Below, piece after piece: positions 17,131 to 26,261 of a stretch of 64,000 bases of DNA (its first letter is position 1; each line of letters opens with the position of its first letter). The notes below the pieces were generated by a model, which was given only the letters and a program-made list of their open reading frames with translations, did no database searches and was not told where the DNA came from. The stretch spans positions 1-64,000 of the forward strand of contig NZ_RHNZ01000007.1 in the NCBI RefSeq assembly GCF_003946395.1, in the 5' to 3' direction. The translations under genes were made by a program, and so were the position numbers. Origin of the DNA: Levilactobacillus fuyuanensis (GTDB lineage Bacteria > Bacillota > Bacilli > Lactobacillales > Lactobacillaceae).

Positions 17131-17184
17131 TTCACATAATTTTCACAACTTTCTTATAGTTCCATTAAAAACGCCCGCTATAAT
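17131..17184 (+). promoter_or_regulatory. Promoter region of the first arylsulfotransferase-like gene with PhoP-box-like direct repeats
   Basis: TTCACA (17131-17136) and TTCACA (17142-17147) are separated by 5 nt, and a degenerate third unit CTTATA (17153-17158) keeps the same 11-bp period. A TATAAT -10 is at 17179-17184. Direct TT[C/A/T]ACA units at this period are the known binding pattern of Bacillus PhoP. Assignment to PhoP here is inference. A related direct repeat, ACATAATTGTCACA, lies at about 17077-17090. Confidence 0.55.
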
Positions 17185-17261
17185 TGATAAACAGGTGCGA
17201 CCGGTTACATCGAAGCAATATTACCAGGTCGTATCAAATACATAAAGAAAGTGGTGTCATT

Positions 17262-18977
17262 TTGAGAAAACACAGACGCTTTGGTTGGCTGATTGGGGCA
17301 GCCTTCGTCGTCCTAGCATTGACCGGGTGCGCACAGTCCTCAAAGGCTGATGCGCCCAAGCAACCGAAACGGGTCACGGATTCGACGTTGCTTTCCACGG
17401 CCAAGATCAAGAGTAATATTGGGAGCGACCTGGTCTCCACGTTAAAGGATCAACAGGCCAGCACGACCCAGGATCTACGGGATAAACTGAATTCGGGGGG
17501 TTATTCCGCAGACCACATGTACGTGAAACTCAATCCATACGGGACTTCACCGCTCTCGGCCATTGCCCTCTTTACGACGGACGATGCCGTGAAGGTGAGC
17601 TATACGGTGGTCGGCAAGACTGATAAGACGAGTGTGACCAACACGTTGGCCGGTTATAAAACCCGTCACACCTTGCCAATCGTCGGCCTGTATGCCGATG
17701 ACAATAACACGGTCAAGATTCACCTGACGACTAAGGCCGGGAAAGTCACGACCAAGACGATTTACATTCAGACTAAAGCCCTGGCAAAGAACCTGGCCAA
17801 TCTGAAGCTAACCGTCACCAAGAATGATAAGGCCAAGATGAAGATCGGCAATAACCAGATGACTTTCATGATTCGTTCCACCCAACGCCCATTTGCCGTG
17901 GATGCCGACGGTGCCGTTCGTTGGTACTCCGACAACTACGCACAACACATTTACAAGCAACTCAGCAATGGCCACATTATCCTGATGAACAAGAAGGATA
18001 ACGCCCACATGGTCTACAACGACCTGATTGAGACCGATTATCTGGGACGCGTTTACAAGCAATATCACATTAGTAATAAGACCAAGAGCACCGAAAACGT
18101 CAAGGCCACGGCCAAATCCGAAAATAAACAGGAAACGACCGTGATTCACCATGACGTTATCGAACTGCCTAACCACAACCTGCTCGCGACCGTTTCCGAT
18201 GGGAGTAAATATGTCGAAGACACCATCGTTGAGCTGTCGCACAAGACGGGAAAAGTCGTGAAGGTGCTCGATATGAAACGCATCCTGCCAAAGAACATGT
18301 GGAAGAAGTACGACTCCTCTACTCGAACCGATGGCAAGGTCGACTGGCTCCACAACAACGCCCTGTACTACGACAAGTCCGACAAGAGTCTGGTTATTTC
18401 CAGCCGGCATCAGGATCTGGTCATGAAGATGGACTATAAGACGGGCAATATCAAGTGGCTCTTCTCCGGGAAGAAAACCACGGACTGGCCTAAGGCTTAT
18501 CAGCCATTCGTCTTGAAGGCAGCCAAGGGCACGACCATTACCGGAGGCCAACACGCCGCCTACCTGCTGGGTGATAACGACGGTAACGCCAACACCAAGG
18601 ATCTCCTTCTGTACGACAACAACTACGCCGTCACCAACGGAGATAAGAAGACTAGCGGCAAGTACTCACAGGCCGTTCAGTACACGATTAATGAAAAACA
18701 CATGACCATCAAGCAGAATTGGGCGTACGGCAAGAGCTTAGGCAAGGCCAACTTTACTGACCGTATCGGGAATAGCCAACGCTTAAGCAATGGTAACCAC
18801 CTGATTGACTTCGGGTACCTGAACGCTAAGAACGGGACCGGGAGTAACGTTATTGAGGTCGCCGGAAATCAGCAGGTCTTCAACCTGCATGTCGATAACA
18901 TTCCGGACAAGGGCTACGTTTACCGGGCATACCGGCAACCGCTGTTCCCAAGCAATTACACGTTCGACCTTAATTAA
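17262..18977 (+). CDS. Arylsulfotransferase (ASST)-family lipoprotein
   Basis: A 571-residue exported protein of the arylsulfate sulfotransferase family, which moves sulfate between phenolic compounds without PAPS. Family motifs are in order: HHDVIELPNHNLL, DWLHNNALYY, ISSRHQDLVMKMD and GGQHAAYL. In characterised ASST enzymes the last motif holds the histidine that becomes sulfated, and here it reads QHAA. The start is the TTG at 17262 after AAGAAAGTGGTG, which gives a signal peptide ending in the lipobox LTGC (Cys23). It would therefore be anchored outside the membrane. A paralogue lies 750 bp downstream. Substrate and true donor in lactobacilli are unknown. Confidence 0.88.
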   Translation: MRKHRRFGWLIGAAFVVLALTGCAQSSKADAPKQPKRVTDSTLLSTAKIKSNIGSDLVSTLKDQQASTTQDLRDKLNSGGYSADHMYVKLNPYGTSPLSAIALFTTDDAVKVSYTVVGKTDKTSVTNTLAGYKTRHTLPIVGLYADDNNTVKIHLTTKAGKVTTKTIYIQTKALAKNLANLKLTVTKNDKAKMKIGNNQMTFMIRSTQRPFAVDADGAVRWYSDNYAQHIYKQLSNGHIILMNKKDNAHMVYNDLIETDYLGRVYKQYHISNKTKSTENVKATAKSENKQETTVIHHDVIELPNHNLLATVSDGSKYVEDTIVELSHKTGKVVKVLDMKRILPKNMWKKYDSSTRTDGKVDWLHNNALYYDKSDKSLVISSRHQDLVMKMDYKTGNIKWLFSGKKTTDWPKAYQPFVLKAAKGTTITGGQHAAYLLGDNDGNANTKDLLLYDNNYAVTNGDKKTSGKYSQAVQYTINEKHMTIKQNWAYGKSLGKANFTDRIGNSQRLSNGNHLIDFGYLNAKNGTGSNVIEVAGNQQVFNLHVDNIPDKGYVYRAYRQPLFPSNYTFDLN

Positions 18978-19027
18978 GTTATTTACCTAACATTTCGTGC
19001 TAGCGGCTAAATAGAGGGTGAAAGTTG

Positions 19028-19219
19028 TCGCCTGCGGCTGCCAGGGATTCCGTCTGCTGTGGGGACCGCCTCCAGCCAAAGAGCGGGCTTCCGGCTCGGT
19101 TTGAAACCTCGCCAAGTTCAGGCGAGTTTCCAAACACGTCCCACGCTGTAAGGCCGGGAAAAACCACCCAGTCTAACAGCGCCGTCACAGCCGACTACAT
19201 CCCTGGCCTCCTCCGGCTA
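19028..19219 (-). repeat. SIR structured repeat, copy 8
   Basis: Outer stem CCAGGGAT (19041-19048) with ATCCCTGG (19199-19206). On the minus strand: hairpin 1 CGCTGT/ACAGCG, hairpin 2 CTCGCC/GGCGAG, and hairpin 3 loop AGCCCGCTCTTTGGCT, then GCGGTCCCCACAGC. It sits between the two ASST-like genes and is antisense to them. Confidence 0.88.
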
Positions 19220-19285
19220 AAATAACTTTCTAACATCTCTATTAGCCGAACACTCAAGTCGGCAAATCATTAATTCAAGACTCAC

Positions 19286-19330
19286 GGGGAACGACCATCA
19301 GCCTCATTGCTGGCAGTCGTTCCCCTTTTC
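19286..19330 (+). terminator. Terminator downstream of the first ASST-like gene
   Basis: GGGGAACGAC pairs with GTCGTTCCCC, with an inner CAGC/GCTG, followed by TTTTC. It lies beyond SIR copy 8. Confidence 0.85.
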
Positions 19331-19728
19331 TGCTGTACATCTGTGGTATCAGCCAAGGGATTACGCAATGCTTTAGCCCTTTACTATCTTATCCGCCAAG
19401 CCGTCGACACTATCCATTCGCCCTCTGCGACTCGTTCCATCGATTAGGGTTAGTTATTCGTGATTCTTATTTCATTGAGCTCTTTGACCGACAGACGCCC
19501 AACTTAGCTATCTAACGACCAACCGACTCCGTCATGAAATCTGCACGATTTTTTCTTAGTTCACTGAACCATTTGGAGACCGGTCACTGGCTTGGATACA
19601 GGCTTCACACGATGTATAAACTAGTTCTAGTCTTAAATATTAACTTGCCCGCAACCGGAAAGGCTTGCTACAATGGTTGGGAATACTGCTATCCGTTCGA
19701 TAGTTTTTAGGAAAAGGAGTTACATACG
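19331..19728. other. Gene-free stretch between the ASST-like genes
   Basis: No open frame with a ribosome site and no repeat was seen. Its right end carries a plausible plus-strand promoter for the second ASST gene: TTGCCC (19645-19650), an 18-nt spacer and TACAAT (19669-19674). Confidence 0.5.
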
Positions 19729-21447
19729 ATGAAGAAGTTTTGGAAAATCACGATTGGTGTGCTGCTGGCGCTGATCGTGGTCGGTGGCGCTGCGGCCTAC
19801 CATGAACGCCACAATATCCGCCGCTACCTGTTAGTCCATCAACGCTACGCCAAGAAGGATATTCTGACGACCAACCAGATTAAGCTCAACATTCGCCCAG
19901 CCCTCTCCACAGCGAATACGACCAGTACCAATAAACTCAGTAAGACCTACCGTCAGGATTTGAAACAGGTCAAGACCGGGTCGACTAATGCCAAGGTCAT
20001 TATGAACCCCTACAAGACCTCCCCACTCGCCGGCCTGATCCTGGTCAAGACTGAGGCGGCCACTAAGGTCACGCTGACCGTTCACGGGGACACCCCCGCT
20101 ACGACGATCACCAAACACCTCAGGGGATACAAGACCCAACACGCGGTCGGGGTGCTCGGCCTCTATGCCGACCGGACCAATCGCGTCACGTTGACCTTCA
20201 CCCGCAAGAACGGGACCACCACGCGCACGACCTACACCATGAAGACGGCGGCCGCGCCTAAAGAAATTGGGAAGAACACACTGAAGACTAGCAAGCCCCA
20301 GCAAATGGCGCTCGGTCAAGGCAATACCAAGTTGACTTTTGCCGTCAGCAGTCTTGGCTACACCTATGGGCTGGATGCCAAGGGCCAGATTCGTTGGTAT
20401 TCAACCAAGCCAATTTCCCACGTGTTCAAACAACTTGCCGACAAGCACCTGCTAATCAACACCAAGGTGAAGGCCAGTGACTCTAAGTCGAACGCGCTTC
20501 AGGAGACCGACTTCTACGGGCGGGTTTACCACCAGTACAACATGAACGGCCTCTTCCCGACCAAGGATGATCCGTCCAAGCTGGCCAATAATACCGTGAT
20601 TCACCACGACGCCATCGAGCTGCCAAACCACAACTTCCTATTGACGGTGGATGATGGAAGTAAGAAGTTCGTCGAGGATACCATGATCGAAGTCGACCGC
20701 AACACTGGGAAGATCCAGAAGGTCATTGACCTCAAACGTATTCTGCCCAAGTCGGCCTACGAAGCCTACAACGGGACCCACCGTTCCGACGGCAAAATCG
20801 ACTGGTTCCATCAAAATTCCATGTACTACAACCACAAGAACGGCGAGCTTATCATTTCCGGGCGCAATCAGGACATGATGTTGGCCATTAACTACAAGAC
20901 CACCAAGCTCAAATGGATTCTGGCCGCACCAGAAAAGCTGCCGAAGAGTTATCACAAGTACCTGTTGAAACCAACGACCAAGCACTACCGCTACAACGGT
21001 GGCCAACACGCGGTCATGTTGATCAACACGGCTAAAAATACCGGCAGTAAGATCGACTTGGAGTTCTACGACAACAACGTGCCCGTCACCCGGGGCAAGA
21101 CCAAGCAGTCTAAGAAGTGGTCGGCCGGCGAAATCGTCAGCATCGATCAGCTGAAGAAGACCGTCACCAAGTCTTGGAGTTTCGGTCGGACGCTAGGCAA
21201 ACGGAACTTCACCAACATCGTCGGCAGTAGCTACGACGTTGGCAAGGGCAACACCCTGATTGGCTTCGGCTACGCGAACAACGGCAAACGCAGTGAGTTT
21301 GTGGAAGTCAACCGCAAGACCAAGCAGATTGTCTTCGATGTCGACCGGACCGGCTTTGGTCACGGGGACTGGAGCTACCGGGCCCAACGGATGACGCTGT
21401 ACCCGGGATCGGCTAATCTGAGTTTACAGGACATTCAGACTAAATAA
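19729..21447 (+). CDS. Arylsulfotransferase (ASST)-family membrane-anchored protein
   Basis: A 572-residue paralogue of the preceding exported ASST. The N-terminus MKKFWKITIGVLLALIVVGG is an uncleaved signal anchor without a lipobox, so the beta-propeller domain faces outward on a single helix. The same motifs occur in the same order: HHDAIELPNHNFLLTV, DWFHQNSMYY, ISGRNQDMMLAINY and GGQHAVML (candidate sulfohistidine). AAAAGGAGTTACATACG gives the ATG. The two copies have different anchors and different promoters, which suggests separate niches rather than simple redundancy. Possible roles are sulfation or desulfation of phenolics from plant material; not shown. Confidence 0.88.
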   Translation: MKKFWKITIGVLLALIVVGGAAAYHERHNIRRYLLVHQRYAKKDILTTNQIKLNIRPALSTANTTSTNKLSKTYRQDLKQVKTGSTNAKVIMNPYKTSPLAGLILVKTEAATKVTLTVHGDTPATTITKHLRGYKTQHAVGVLGLYADRTNRVTLTFTRKNGTTTRTTYTMKTAAAPKEIGKNTLKTSKPQQMALGQGNTKLTFAVSSLGYTYGLDAKGQIRWYSTKPISHVFKQLADKHLLINTKVKASDSKSNALQETDFYGRVYHQYNMNGLFPTKDDPSKLANNTVIHHDAIELPNHNFLLTVDDGSKKFVEDTMIEVDRNTGKIQKVIDLKRILPKSAYEAYNGTHRSDGKIDWFHQNSMYYNHKNGELIISGRNQDMMLAINYKTTKLKWILAAPEKLPKSYHKYLLKPTTKHYRYNGGQHAVMLINTAKNTGSKIDLEFYDNNVPVTRGKTKQSKKWSAGEIVSIDQLKKTVTKSWSFGRTLGKRNFTNIVGSSYDVGKGNTLIGFGYANNGKRSEFVEVNRKTKQIVFDVDRTGFGHGDWSYRAQRMTLYPGSANLSLQDIQTK

Positions 21448-21504
21448 GTTATACGGCGACAGATAACTCTGCTTCGTCCGTAACTATCCCTATGAATCCA
21501 CATC

Positions 21505-21546
21505 AAAATCACCCTTCCAAAGTAAAAATTGGAAGGGTGATTTTTT
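21505..21546 (+). terminator. Bidirectional terminator between the ASST gene and the secreted-protein gene
   Basis: AATCACCCTTCCAA pairs perfectly with TTGGAAGGGTGATT and is followed by a T run on the plus strand. The converging gene ends 42 bp away and can use the same hairpin. Confidence 0.9.
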
Positions 21547-21587
21547 GAAATAAGTCCGGTTTAATTTAGCTGTCTGATTCGAAACAC

Positions 21588-22313
21588 CTAAGAAACATTT
21601 TCCAAATAGGCCACATTCTTTTGGAGACGCTGATACTTTTTCTTCATGTTCTTCGAATAATTAGCATACGCCTTATATTTTTTCAGAATTTTTTTGCCTT
21701 GCCAATAGGCTTTGTCGTCTTGCTGATTCAACACCAGCAGACTCTTTCCCTGATTAGCGGCAAGGTCGGCGTGGTATTCCAAGCTATTACGATTGAAGGC
21801 CATATCGGCCCGCATGGCGGCACTCCCCATTAACTGTTGCGCAGTCGACGTCACCGCCTGGTCATGTGGCGGCAGAATCTTGATTGACCAGGTCTTCGTC
21901 TTTGACGCAATCATTTCGGTCTCATTCTGGCTGTTTGGGCTGACCAGGTCCTTGTCGTACTTGCCGCCGACATGTCCCCAAAGTGATGACTTCTGAGATA
22001 CGACTTTTTTGCCTTGGTAGACAACCATATTCACCTTAACAGCGTTGCCAGCCGGCTGTTCGCCCGCGATAAATTCATAGCGTCTTCCGGCCTGCTTCTT
22101 GGAAAACGCTGCAATATAGATTTCACCATTCTTGGGAACCCGCAGCAGGGATAGCTTAAATCCCTGCGCCTTAAAAATTTTGTTAGTCGCCGCGCAATCC
22201 TTGTGATCAATGACGTTCTTTGTCTTCGCCTGGGCCGTAACCCCCGCACCCAAACTGACCAAGCCAAACGCCATCACCGTTAATCCCAACTTCAAACACT
22301 CTCTTAACCGCAA
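21588..22313 (-). CDS. Secreted protein of unknown function
   Basis: About 241 residues with a signal peptide ending in TAQA. The mature part is basic, rich in lysine and tyrosine, and ends in a helical KKYKAYANYSKNMKKKYQRL region. The GTG at 22322 directly abuts GGGGAG. A TTG at 22313, eight bases beyond that Shine-Dalgarno, is the better start. A single cysteine (in HKDCAAT) follows the signal peptide, too far from the cleavage site to be a lipobox. No domain was recognised. It converges on the second ASST gene and shares its terminator, but a functional link is not implied. Confidence 0.68.
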   Translation of the reverse strand: MRLRECLKLGLTVMAFGLVSLGAGVTAQAKTKNVIDHKDCAATNKIFKAQGFKLSLLRVPKNGEIYIAAFSKKQAGRRYEFIAGEQPAGNAVKVNMVVYQGKKVVSQKSSLWGHVGGKYDKDLVSPNSQNETEMIASKTKTWSIKILPPHDQAVTSTAQQLMGSAAMRADMAFNRNSLEYHADLAANQGKSLLVLNQQDDKAYWQGKKILKKYKAYANYSKNMKKKYQRLQKNVAYLENVS

Positions 22314-22502
22314 CCTAAACACTCCCCGAAAACACTTATTTGGTTAACCACCTGATGACATTAACTAATATCTTATAATCCGCTTCCACTCATCCACTGT
22401 CAACGCTGAATCGGGTGAACAAACGCCACAGGGGCTTAGACGCTATGGTTGATGTCTATGCACAGACCAATACTGGATTTCTACAGCTTTGGCCAATCGC
22501 AC

Positions 22503-22535
22503 AAAAAGAGTCCAGAAACTTTCCTGGGCCCTCTC
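22503..22535 (-). terminator. Terminator of the small Gly/Ser-tailed membrane protein gene
   Basis: The minus strand reads AGAGGGCCCAG paired, with a bulge, to CTGGACTCT, followed by a T5 run. Confidence 0.7.
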
Positions 22536-22560
22536 CGTCTTCACATGCTTAAAATGTTCG

Positions 22561-22779
22561 TCAATTACTACTTGAGCTACTTTGGGTTGGCATCCCACTA
22601 GGCTTGCCTGACGGGCGACCTTTCATGCCCTTCGGCGCGTTCTTCAATTGCGTCGTTTGTGCCGACTTGGCCTGCTGTTGGCCGAGCATGTAGCCCGTGC
22701 CGCCGCCTCCACCAAATAAAATGAGTCCGGCAACGGCCAGAGCTAGCCAGTGTTTGGGTCCTTTACGCGTTGGTTGCAT
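22561..22779 (-). CDS. Small single-helix membrane or secreted protein
   Basis: A 72-residue protein. A basic N-terminus (RKGPKHW) precedes one hydrophobic helix with a GGGGGTGYMLG end (about residues 11-33). After it comes a low-complexity Gly/Ser/Pro/Lys tail finishing in a serine run. The ATG at 22779 follows AAGGATGG; the longer frame to 22818 lacks a ribosome site. This is probably an exported tail on a signal anchor. No family was recognised. Confidence 0.55.
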   Translation of the reverse strand: MQPTRKGPKHWLALAVAGLILFGGGGGTGYMLGQQQAKSAQTTQLKNAPKGMKGRPSGKPSGMPTQSSSSSN

Positions 22780-22959
22780 CTCGGAACCATCCTTTCCAAA
22801 AATAATCTGCGATCGCATAAGTAGCAGTATACGGGAGTTTTCTTAACCCTGGCTAAATCGTTCGGAATCTACGGCTTGCTTTTCACTTTAAAAGTCGGTA
22901 GTATATGAACTATAATTTTATTTTAATCAAATAATGTTCGGAAATGGAGAAAATACCAG

Positions 22960-23901
22960 ATGCGTAATGTCTACTTTAACCACGATGGTGGCGTCGATGA
23001 CTTAGTTTCCCTGTTGCTCCTACTACAAATGCCAGATGTGCACCTGACCGGGGTCAGTGTCATTGGTGCCGATTGTTACCTGGAACCCGCACTGGCCGCT
23101 AGCCGAAAGATTATCGATCGTTTCGGCCACGATACCCAACTCGATGTAGCTGCCTCCGACTCGCGAGGCGTCAACCCTTTTCCTAAGGAGTGGCGTCTCG
23201 ATGCCTTTAGCCTCGACGCCCTGCCCATCTTGAACGAAGCCGGGACGGTGACCACTCCCGTCGCCGCCAAGCCAGCCCACCTCGACCTGATTGACAAGAT
23301 TCAGGCCGCAGTTGGTCAGACCACGCTACTCATGACGGGTCCCCTGACCGACCTCGCTCGTGCCCTATCTGTTGATCCCAGCATCGTCACCAAGATCGAT
23401 CGCCTCTACTGGATGGGCGGCACCTTCGACGGTCGAGGGAACGTCGCCGAACCCGAACAGGATGGGACGACGGAATGGAATGCCTTCTGGGATCCGGATG
23501 CTGTGAAGACCGTCTGGGATAGCCAGATTCCTATCCAAATGGTCGGTCTGGAAAGCACGCACCAGGTGCCGCTAACCCCGACTATTCGGCAACACTGGGC
23601 CACCTTACGTCAACACCCGGCGCTGGACTTCATCGGCCAGGGATACGCGTTGGTCCCCGCCCTACAACACTTTGAGACCAACTCGACTTACTTTCTCTGG
23701 GACGTCCTGACCACGGTAGCCACTGAGGCCCCGGCTGTCGTCACCACCAAGACTGTGACTAGCGATGTCCTCACGACTGGCCCCGGTCGTGGCCGCACCT
23801 TTGAAACACCGAACGGTCGGCCCGTGACCCTGGTCACCCAAGTCGATCACGATGGCTTCTTCCAGCGAATCGATGAACTGGCCATCTTAGCCGACAAATA
23901 A
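22960..23901 (+). CDS. Inosine-uridine-preferring nucleoside hydrolase family
   Basis: Hydrolyses the N-glycosidic bond of ribonucleosides to give base and ribose. The 313-residue length matches the family. The calcium-binding N-terminal motif reads NHDGGVDD (residues 7-14), where the classical form is DxDxGxDD, so the first aspartate is replaced by Asn. The MTGPLTDLARAL segment and the later WNAFWDPDA region, with its binding Asn and Asp, are typical. A good ribosome site (GGAG) precedes the ATG, and its own terminator follows. It fits the nucleoside-salvage theme of the ndt and NCS1 genes about 15 kb away. Confidence 0.9.
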   Translation: MRNVYFNHDGGVDDLVSLLLLLQMPDVHLTGVSVIGADCYLEPALAASRKIIDRFGHDTQLDVAASDSRGVNPFPKEWRLDAFSLDALPILNEAGTVTTPVAAKPAHLDLIDKIQAAVGQTTLLMTGPLTDLARALSVDPSIVTKIDRLYWMGGTFDGRGNVAEPEQDGTTEWNAFWDPDAVKTVWDSQIPIQMVGLESTHQVPLTPTIRQHWATLRQHPALDFIGQGYALVPALQHFETNSTYFLWDVLTTVATEAPAVVTTKTVTSDVLTTGPGRGRTFETPNGRPVTLVTQVDHDGFFQRIDELAILADK

Positions 23902-23910
23902 GCTATACTA

Positions 23911-23942
23911 AAGGAAGCGGCTGCAACGGCGCTTCCTTTTTT
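23911..23942 (+). terminator. Terminator of the nucleoside hydrolase gene
   Basis: GGAAGCG pairs with CGCTTCC and a T run follows. Confidence 0.88.
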
Positions 23943-24021
23943 AACGCCGTCAAGACGGCCCATTTTACATAAAATAATGACTTTACGCATCTAAAATACA
24001 TTGTACAAGGAGATATCGTCT

Positions 24022-24960
24022 ATGCTTCCCATCACCATCGGCATTGCTATCGGCATCATCGTATCCTTCCAGACCGCCGTCAATTCGCGCTTGCGGAGCT
24101 TCATTGGCTCGCCCTATCAAGCCTCGTTCGTTTCATTTGCCATCGGGACCCTTTTTCTGGCAGTCATCACTCTGCTGGGCCACCAGTCGCTACTAGTCTC
24201 TGGCACCCTACTGGCGACTCAGCCCTGGTGGATCTGGATTGGCGGACTACTTGGGGTTATCTTTCTGACCACCAATATTCTCCTATTCCCCCACATTGGT
24301 GCCGTCCAAACGGCCATCATGCCAATTCTCGGGCAGGTCATCATGGGGTCAATCATCGACAACTTCGGCTGGTTCAACGCGACCAAGCAACCCCTGACCC
24401 TCATTAAAGTCATCGGCCTCCTACTTGCACTGGCTGGCATTATCATCACAGTAGCCCTGCCGGGAATCCTGCAGCGGCGCAACCAGCTACAGTGGCCAAC
24501 ACCCACTGGCAATCCGCTACTCTGGCGCTTGCTGGGCATATTTATCGGGGCATTGGGTGCGACACAAACGACGATTAACGGTCGACTGGGACTCGTCCTG
24601 CACTCGGCGGTTCACGCGGCCTTCATCTCGTTTCTGATTGGAACACTGGGCCTGCTGGTCATCGTCCTCATCGCTAATCGCGGGCTAAAGGAAGTTCGCC
24701 GGGCAACCGGTCCGGGCAGACCTTGGTGGCTGTGGATTGGCGGGTTTCTGGGCGCCATCTTCGTACTGGGAAACGCCTACCTGGCACCAATTCTTGGCAC
24801 CGGCCAAACGGTGGTCTTCGCCTTACTGGGTCAAATTGCCGGCGGACTCCTCGTCGACCAATTTGGCCTGCTGGGCGCAACCCGTAAGCCAGTCGTTCCG
24901 GTTCAACTGTTAGGCCTGGCGACTCTGATTGCTGGGGTTGTCATGATTCGACTGTTCTAA
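24022..24960 (+). CDS. DMT-superfamily transporter (DUF606/YdcZ-type, duplicated)
   Basis: A 312-residue membrane protein built from two homologous halves of about 150 residues, each with five helices. Equivalent positions carry SRLRSFIGSPYQASFVSFAIGT in the first half and GRLGLVLHSAVHAAFISFLIGT in the second. Each half ends with DNFGWFNATKQP or DQFGLLGATRKP. This is the fused form of the DUF606/YdcZ family of the drug/metabolite transporter superfamily. The start is the ATG at 24022 after AAGGAG. The substrate is unknown. Confidence 0.9.
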   Translation: MLPITIGIAIGIIVSFQTAVNSRLRSFIGSPYQASFVSFAIGTLFLAVITLLGHQSLLVSGTLLATQPWWIWIGGLLGVIFLTTNILLFPHIGAVQTAIMPILGQVIMGSIIDNFGWFNATKQPLTLIKVIGLLLALAGIIITVALPGILQRRNQLQWPTPTGNPLLWRLLGIFIGALGATQTTINGRLGLVLHSAVHAAFISFLIGTLGLLVIVLIANRGLKEVRRATGPGRPWWLWIGGFLGAIFVLGNAYLAPILGTGQTVVFALLGQIAGGLLVDQFGLLGATRKPVVPVQLLGLATLIAGVVMIRLF

Positions 24961-24970
24961 TTTACCTTCT

Positions 24971-25014
24971 CAAAGAGGTCCTTGATTGAGCACGTTTCAG
25001 TCAAGGGCCCCTTT
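24971..25014 (+). terminator. Terminator of the DMT transporter gene
   Basis: CCTTGA pairs with TCAAGG, with flanking AAAG/CTTT, and is followed by an AT-rich tail that has only a short T run. Confidence 0.65.
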
Positions 25015-25163
25015 AAAATTCACGTCTCCCAAATAGGTCACATTATTTTTGTAGAAATTACATTTAAGTTATTAATGATTTCGGACTATAATAAAAAAAG
25101 ACGACCAAGAAAAGTAACATCGTTTTCTTTAAATCTCAACTTTTACCTTTAGGAGGTAATCAT

Positions 25164-25598
25164 TTGCGCATCAGTATACCGCTTGCCTTTTTAATCAGTA
25201 TTGGAACCGTTATCCCAACTATGGCCGTTGCCTTAATTTGGTATGTGACTCTGGCAACGACGGCCTCCCCACTTGAATGGGCTTTAGCAGTCTTGTTAAT
25301 CTTATGGATTGGTTTGACAAACTTTACGGGATGTATGCTTGTCTTTTATGTGACTGCCGCTCATTTAAAACGACGGTCAGCTCAAGCATTTATCCATACT
25401 AGTGACTTTGAACAACAACTATCGACTTTAAATAATCAGCAACTATCTAATATTGCTCAAGTTCTAACCATTCAGAAGACAGAAATATTAAGTCGTCAGT
25501 ATCGGAACGAGACCCCTAACGAGGTCCATCAACGATTAACCAACATAATTAGGAAGAAAAAAAGTTACCTTGAACACAATGAAAAAAACAACGCATAA
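25164..25598 (+). CDS. Tandem two-helix membrane protein, paralogue 1
   Basis: A 144-residue protein of a family present here four times in a row. Two membrane helices (about residues 5-27 and 36-60) are followed by a cytoplasmic tail. The tail holds the shared block FEQQLSTLNNQQLSNIAQVL, then a charged stretch with RQ...E...HQRL and a lysine-rich end. It starts with TTG at 25164 after a full-strength AGGAGGT site, so the rare start codon is real. The region is clearly richer in A and T than its flanks, which hints at horizontal origin. No known family was recognised. Bacteriocin immunity or membrane-stress proteins have comparable layouts, but that is only a suggestion. Confidence 0.8.
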   Translation: MRISIPLAFLISIGTVIPTMAVALIWYVTLATTASPLEWALAVLLILWIGLTNFTGCMLVFYVTAAHLKRRSAQAFIHTSDFEQQLSTLNNQQLSNIAQVLTIQKTEILSRQYRNETPNEVHQRLTNIIRKKKSYLEHNEKNNA

Positions 25599-25749
25599 TC
25601 TCACAAAAAAATATCATAAACGTTTCGTTCTGCTAATAAAGAGTTTTATTTAGATGTTCTGAATGATTATAAAAATAACTGTGCGCACAAAACTTGACAG
25701 CACGTAAGACACCACATGTTTTTTCGTTTAAAGATTAGGAGGTAATCAT

Positions 25750-26184
25750 TTGCATGTCATTAAACCACTTTCAATTATAGCCAGCATTGGATCGATTATT
25801 CCAACTGCTATTGTCGCCTTAATTTGGTACATAAATTTATCAGCAATTGTCTCCCCAATAGATTGGGCCTTAGTATTCTTGTTAATCTTATGGATTGGTT
25901 GGATTGGCTTCAAGGGATGTACCTTTATCTTTTACAGAGCAATCACTCGCTTTAAAAGAAAGCCTGCACTTTCATTTATTCACGCTGAAGATTTCGAACA
26001 GCAACTATCAATGATGGATAATCAACAGCTTTCCAACATTGCTCAAGGCCTTAGTGCTGCAGAAACTTCAGCATTCGTCCGTCAACGTCATCACGAAACA
26101 TCTGCTGAAACTCACCAGCGTCTCATGTCCCTTATCAGGGAACAAAAGAGATTCTTTGACGACAACAAAACGGCCCAAAAATAA
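25750..26184 (+). CDS. Tandem two-helix membrane protein, paralogue 2
   Basis: 144 residues and the closest relative of paralogue 1. It shares the same helix 1 motif (IPTAIVALIWY against IPTMAVALIWY) and the helix 2 motif SPIDWALVFLLILWIGW. The tail block reads FEQQLSMMDNQQLSNIAQGL. The upstream sequence is also duplicated: AGGAGGTAATCATTTGC precedes both genes, and TTG is again the start (25750). The duplication therefore included the translation signals. The 150-bp gap from paralogue 1 is AT-rich and contains TTGACA without a clear partner -10. Confidence 0.8.
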   Translation: MHVIKPLSIIASIGSIIPTAIVALIWYINLSAIVSPIDWALVFLLILWIGWIGFKGCTFIFYRAITRFKRKPALSFIHAEDFEQQLSMMDNQQLSNIAQGLSAAETSAFVRQRHHETSAETHQRLMSLIREQKRFFDDNKTAQK

Positions 26185-26261
26185 TTCTCTAAAAGAAAGT
26201 CATGATCCTTGGGTATCCAAGGATTTGCTCTTGTCTAATAACTAAGGGGGTTCTTTTAAAA

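Noticed and set aside
4467-19225. Similar short open frames recur inside SIR copies, for example frames containing PGLTAWDVFGNS in copies 2 and 8.
   Set aside because: They lack ribosome sites, appear on several frames and strands, and are interrupted in other copies. The differences between copies follow base-pairing, not codons, so they are by-products of repeat similarity.
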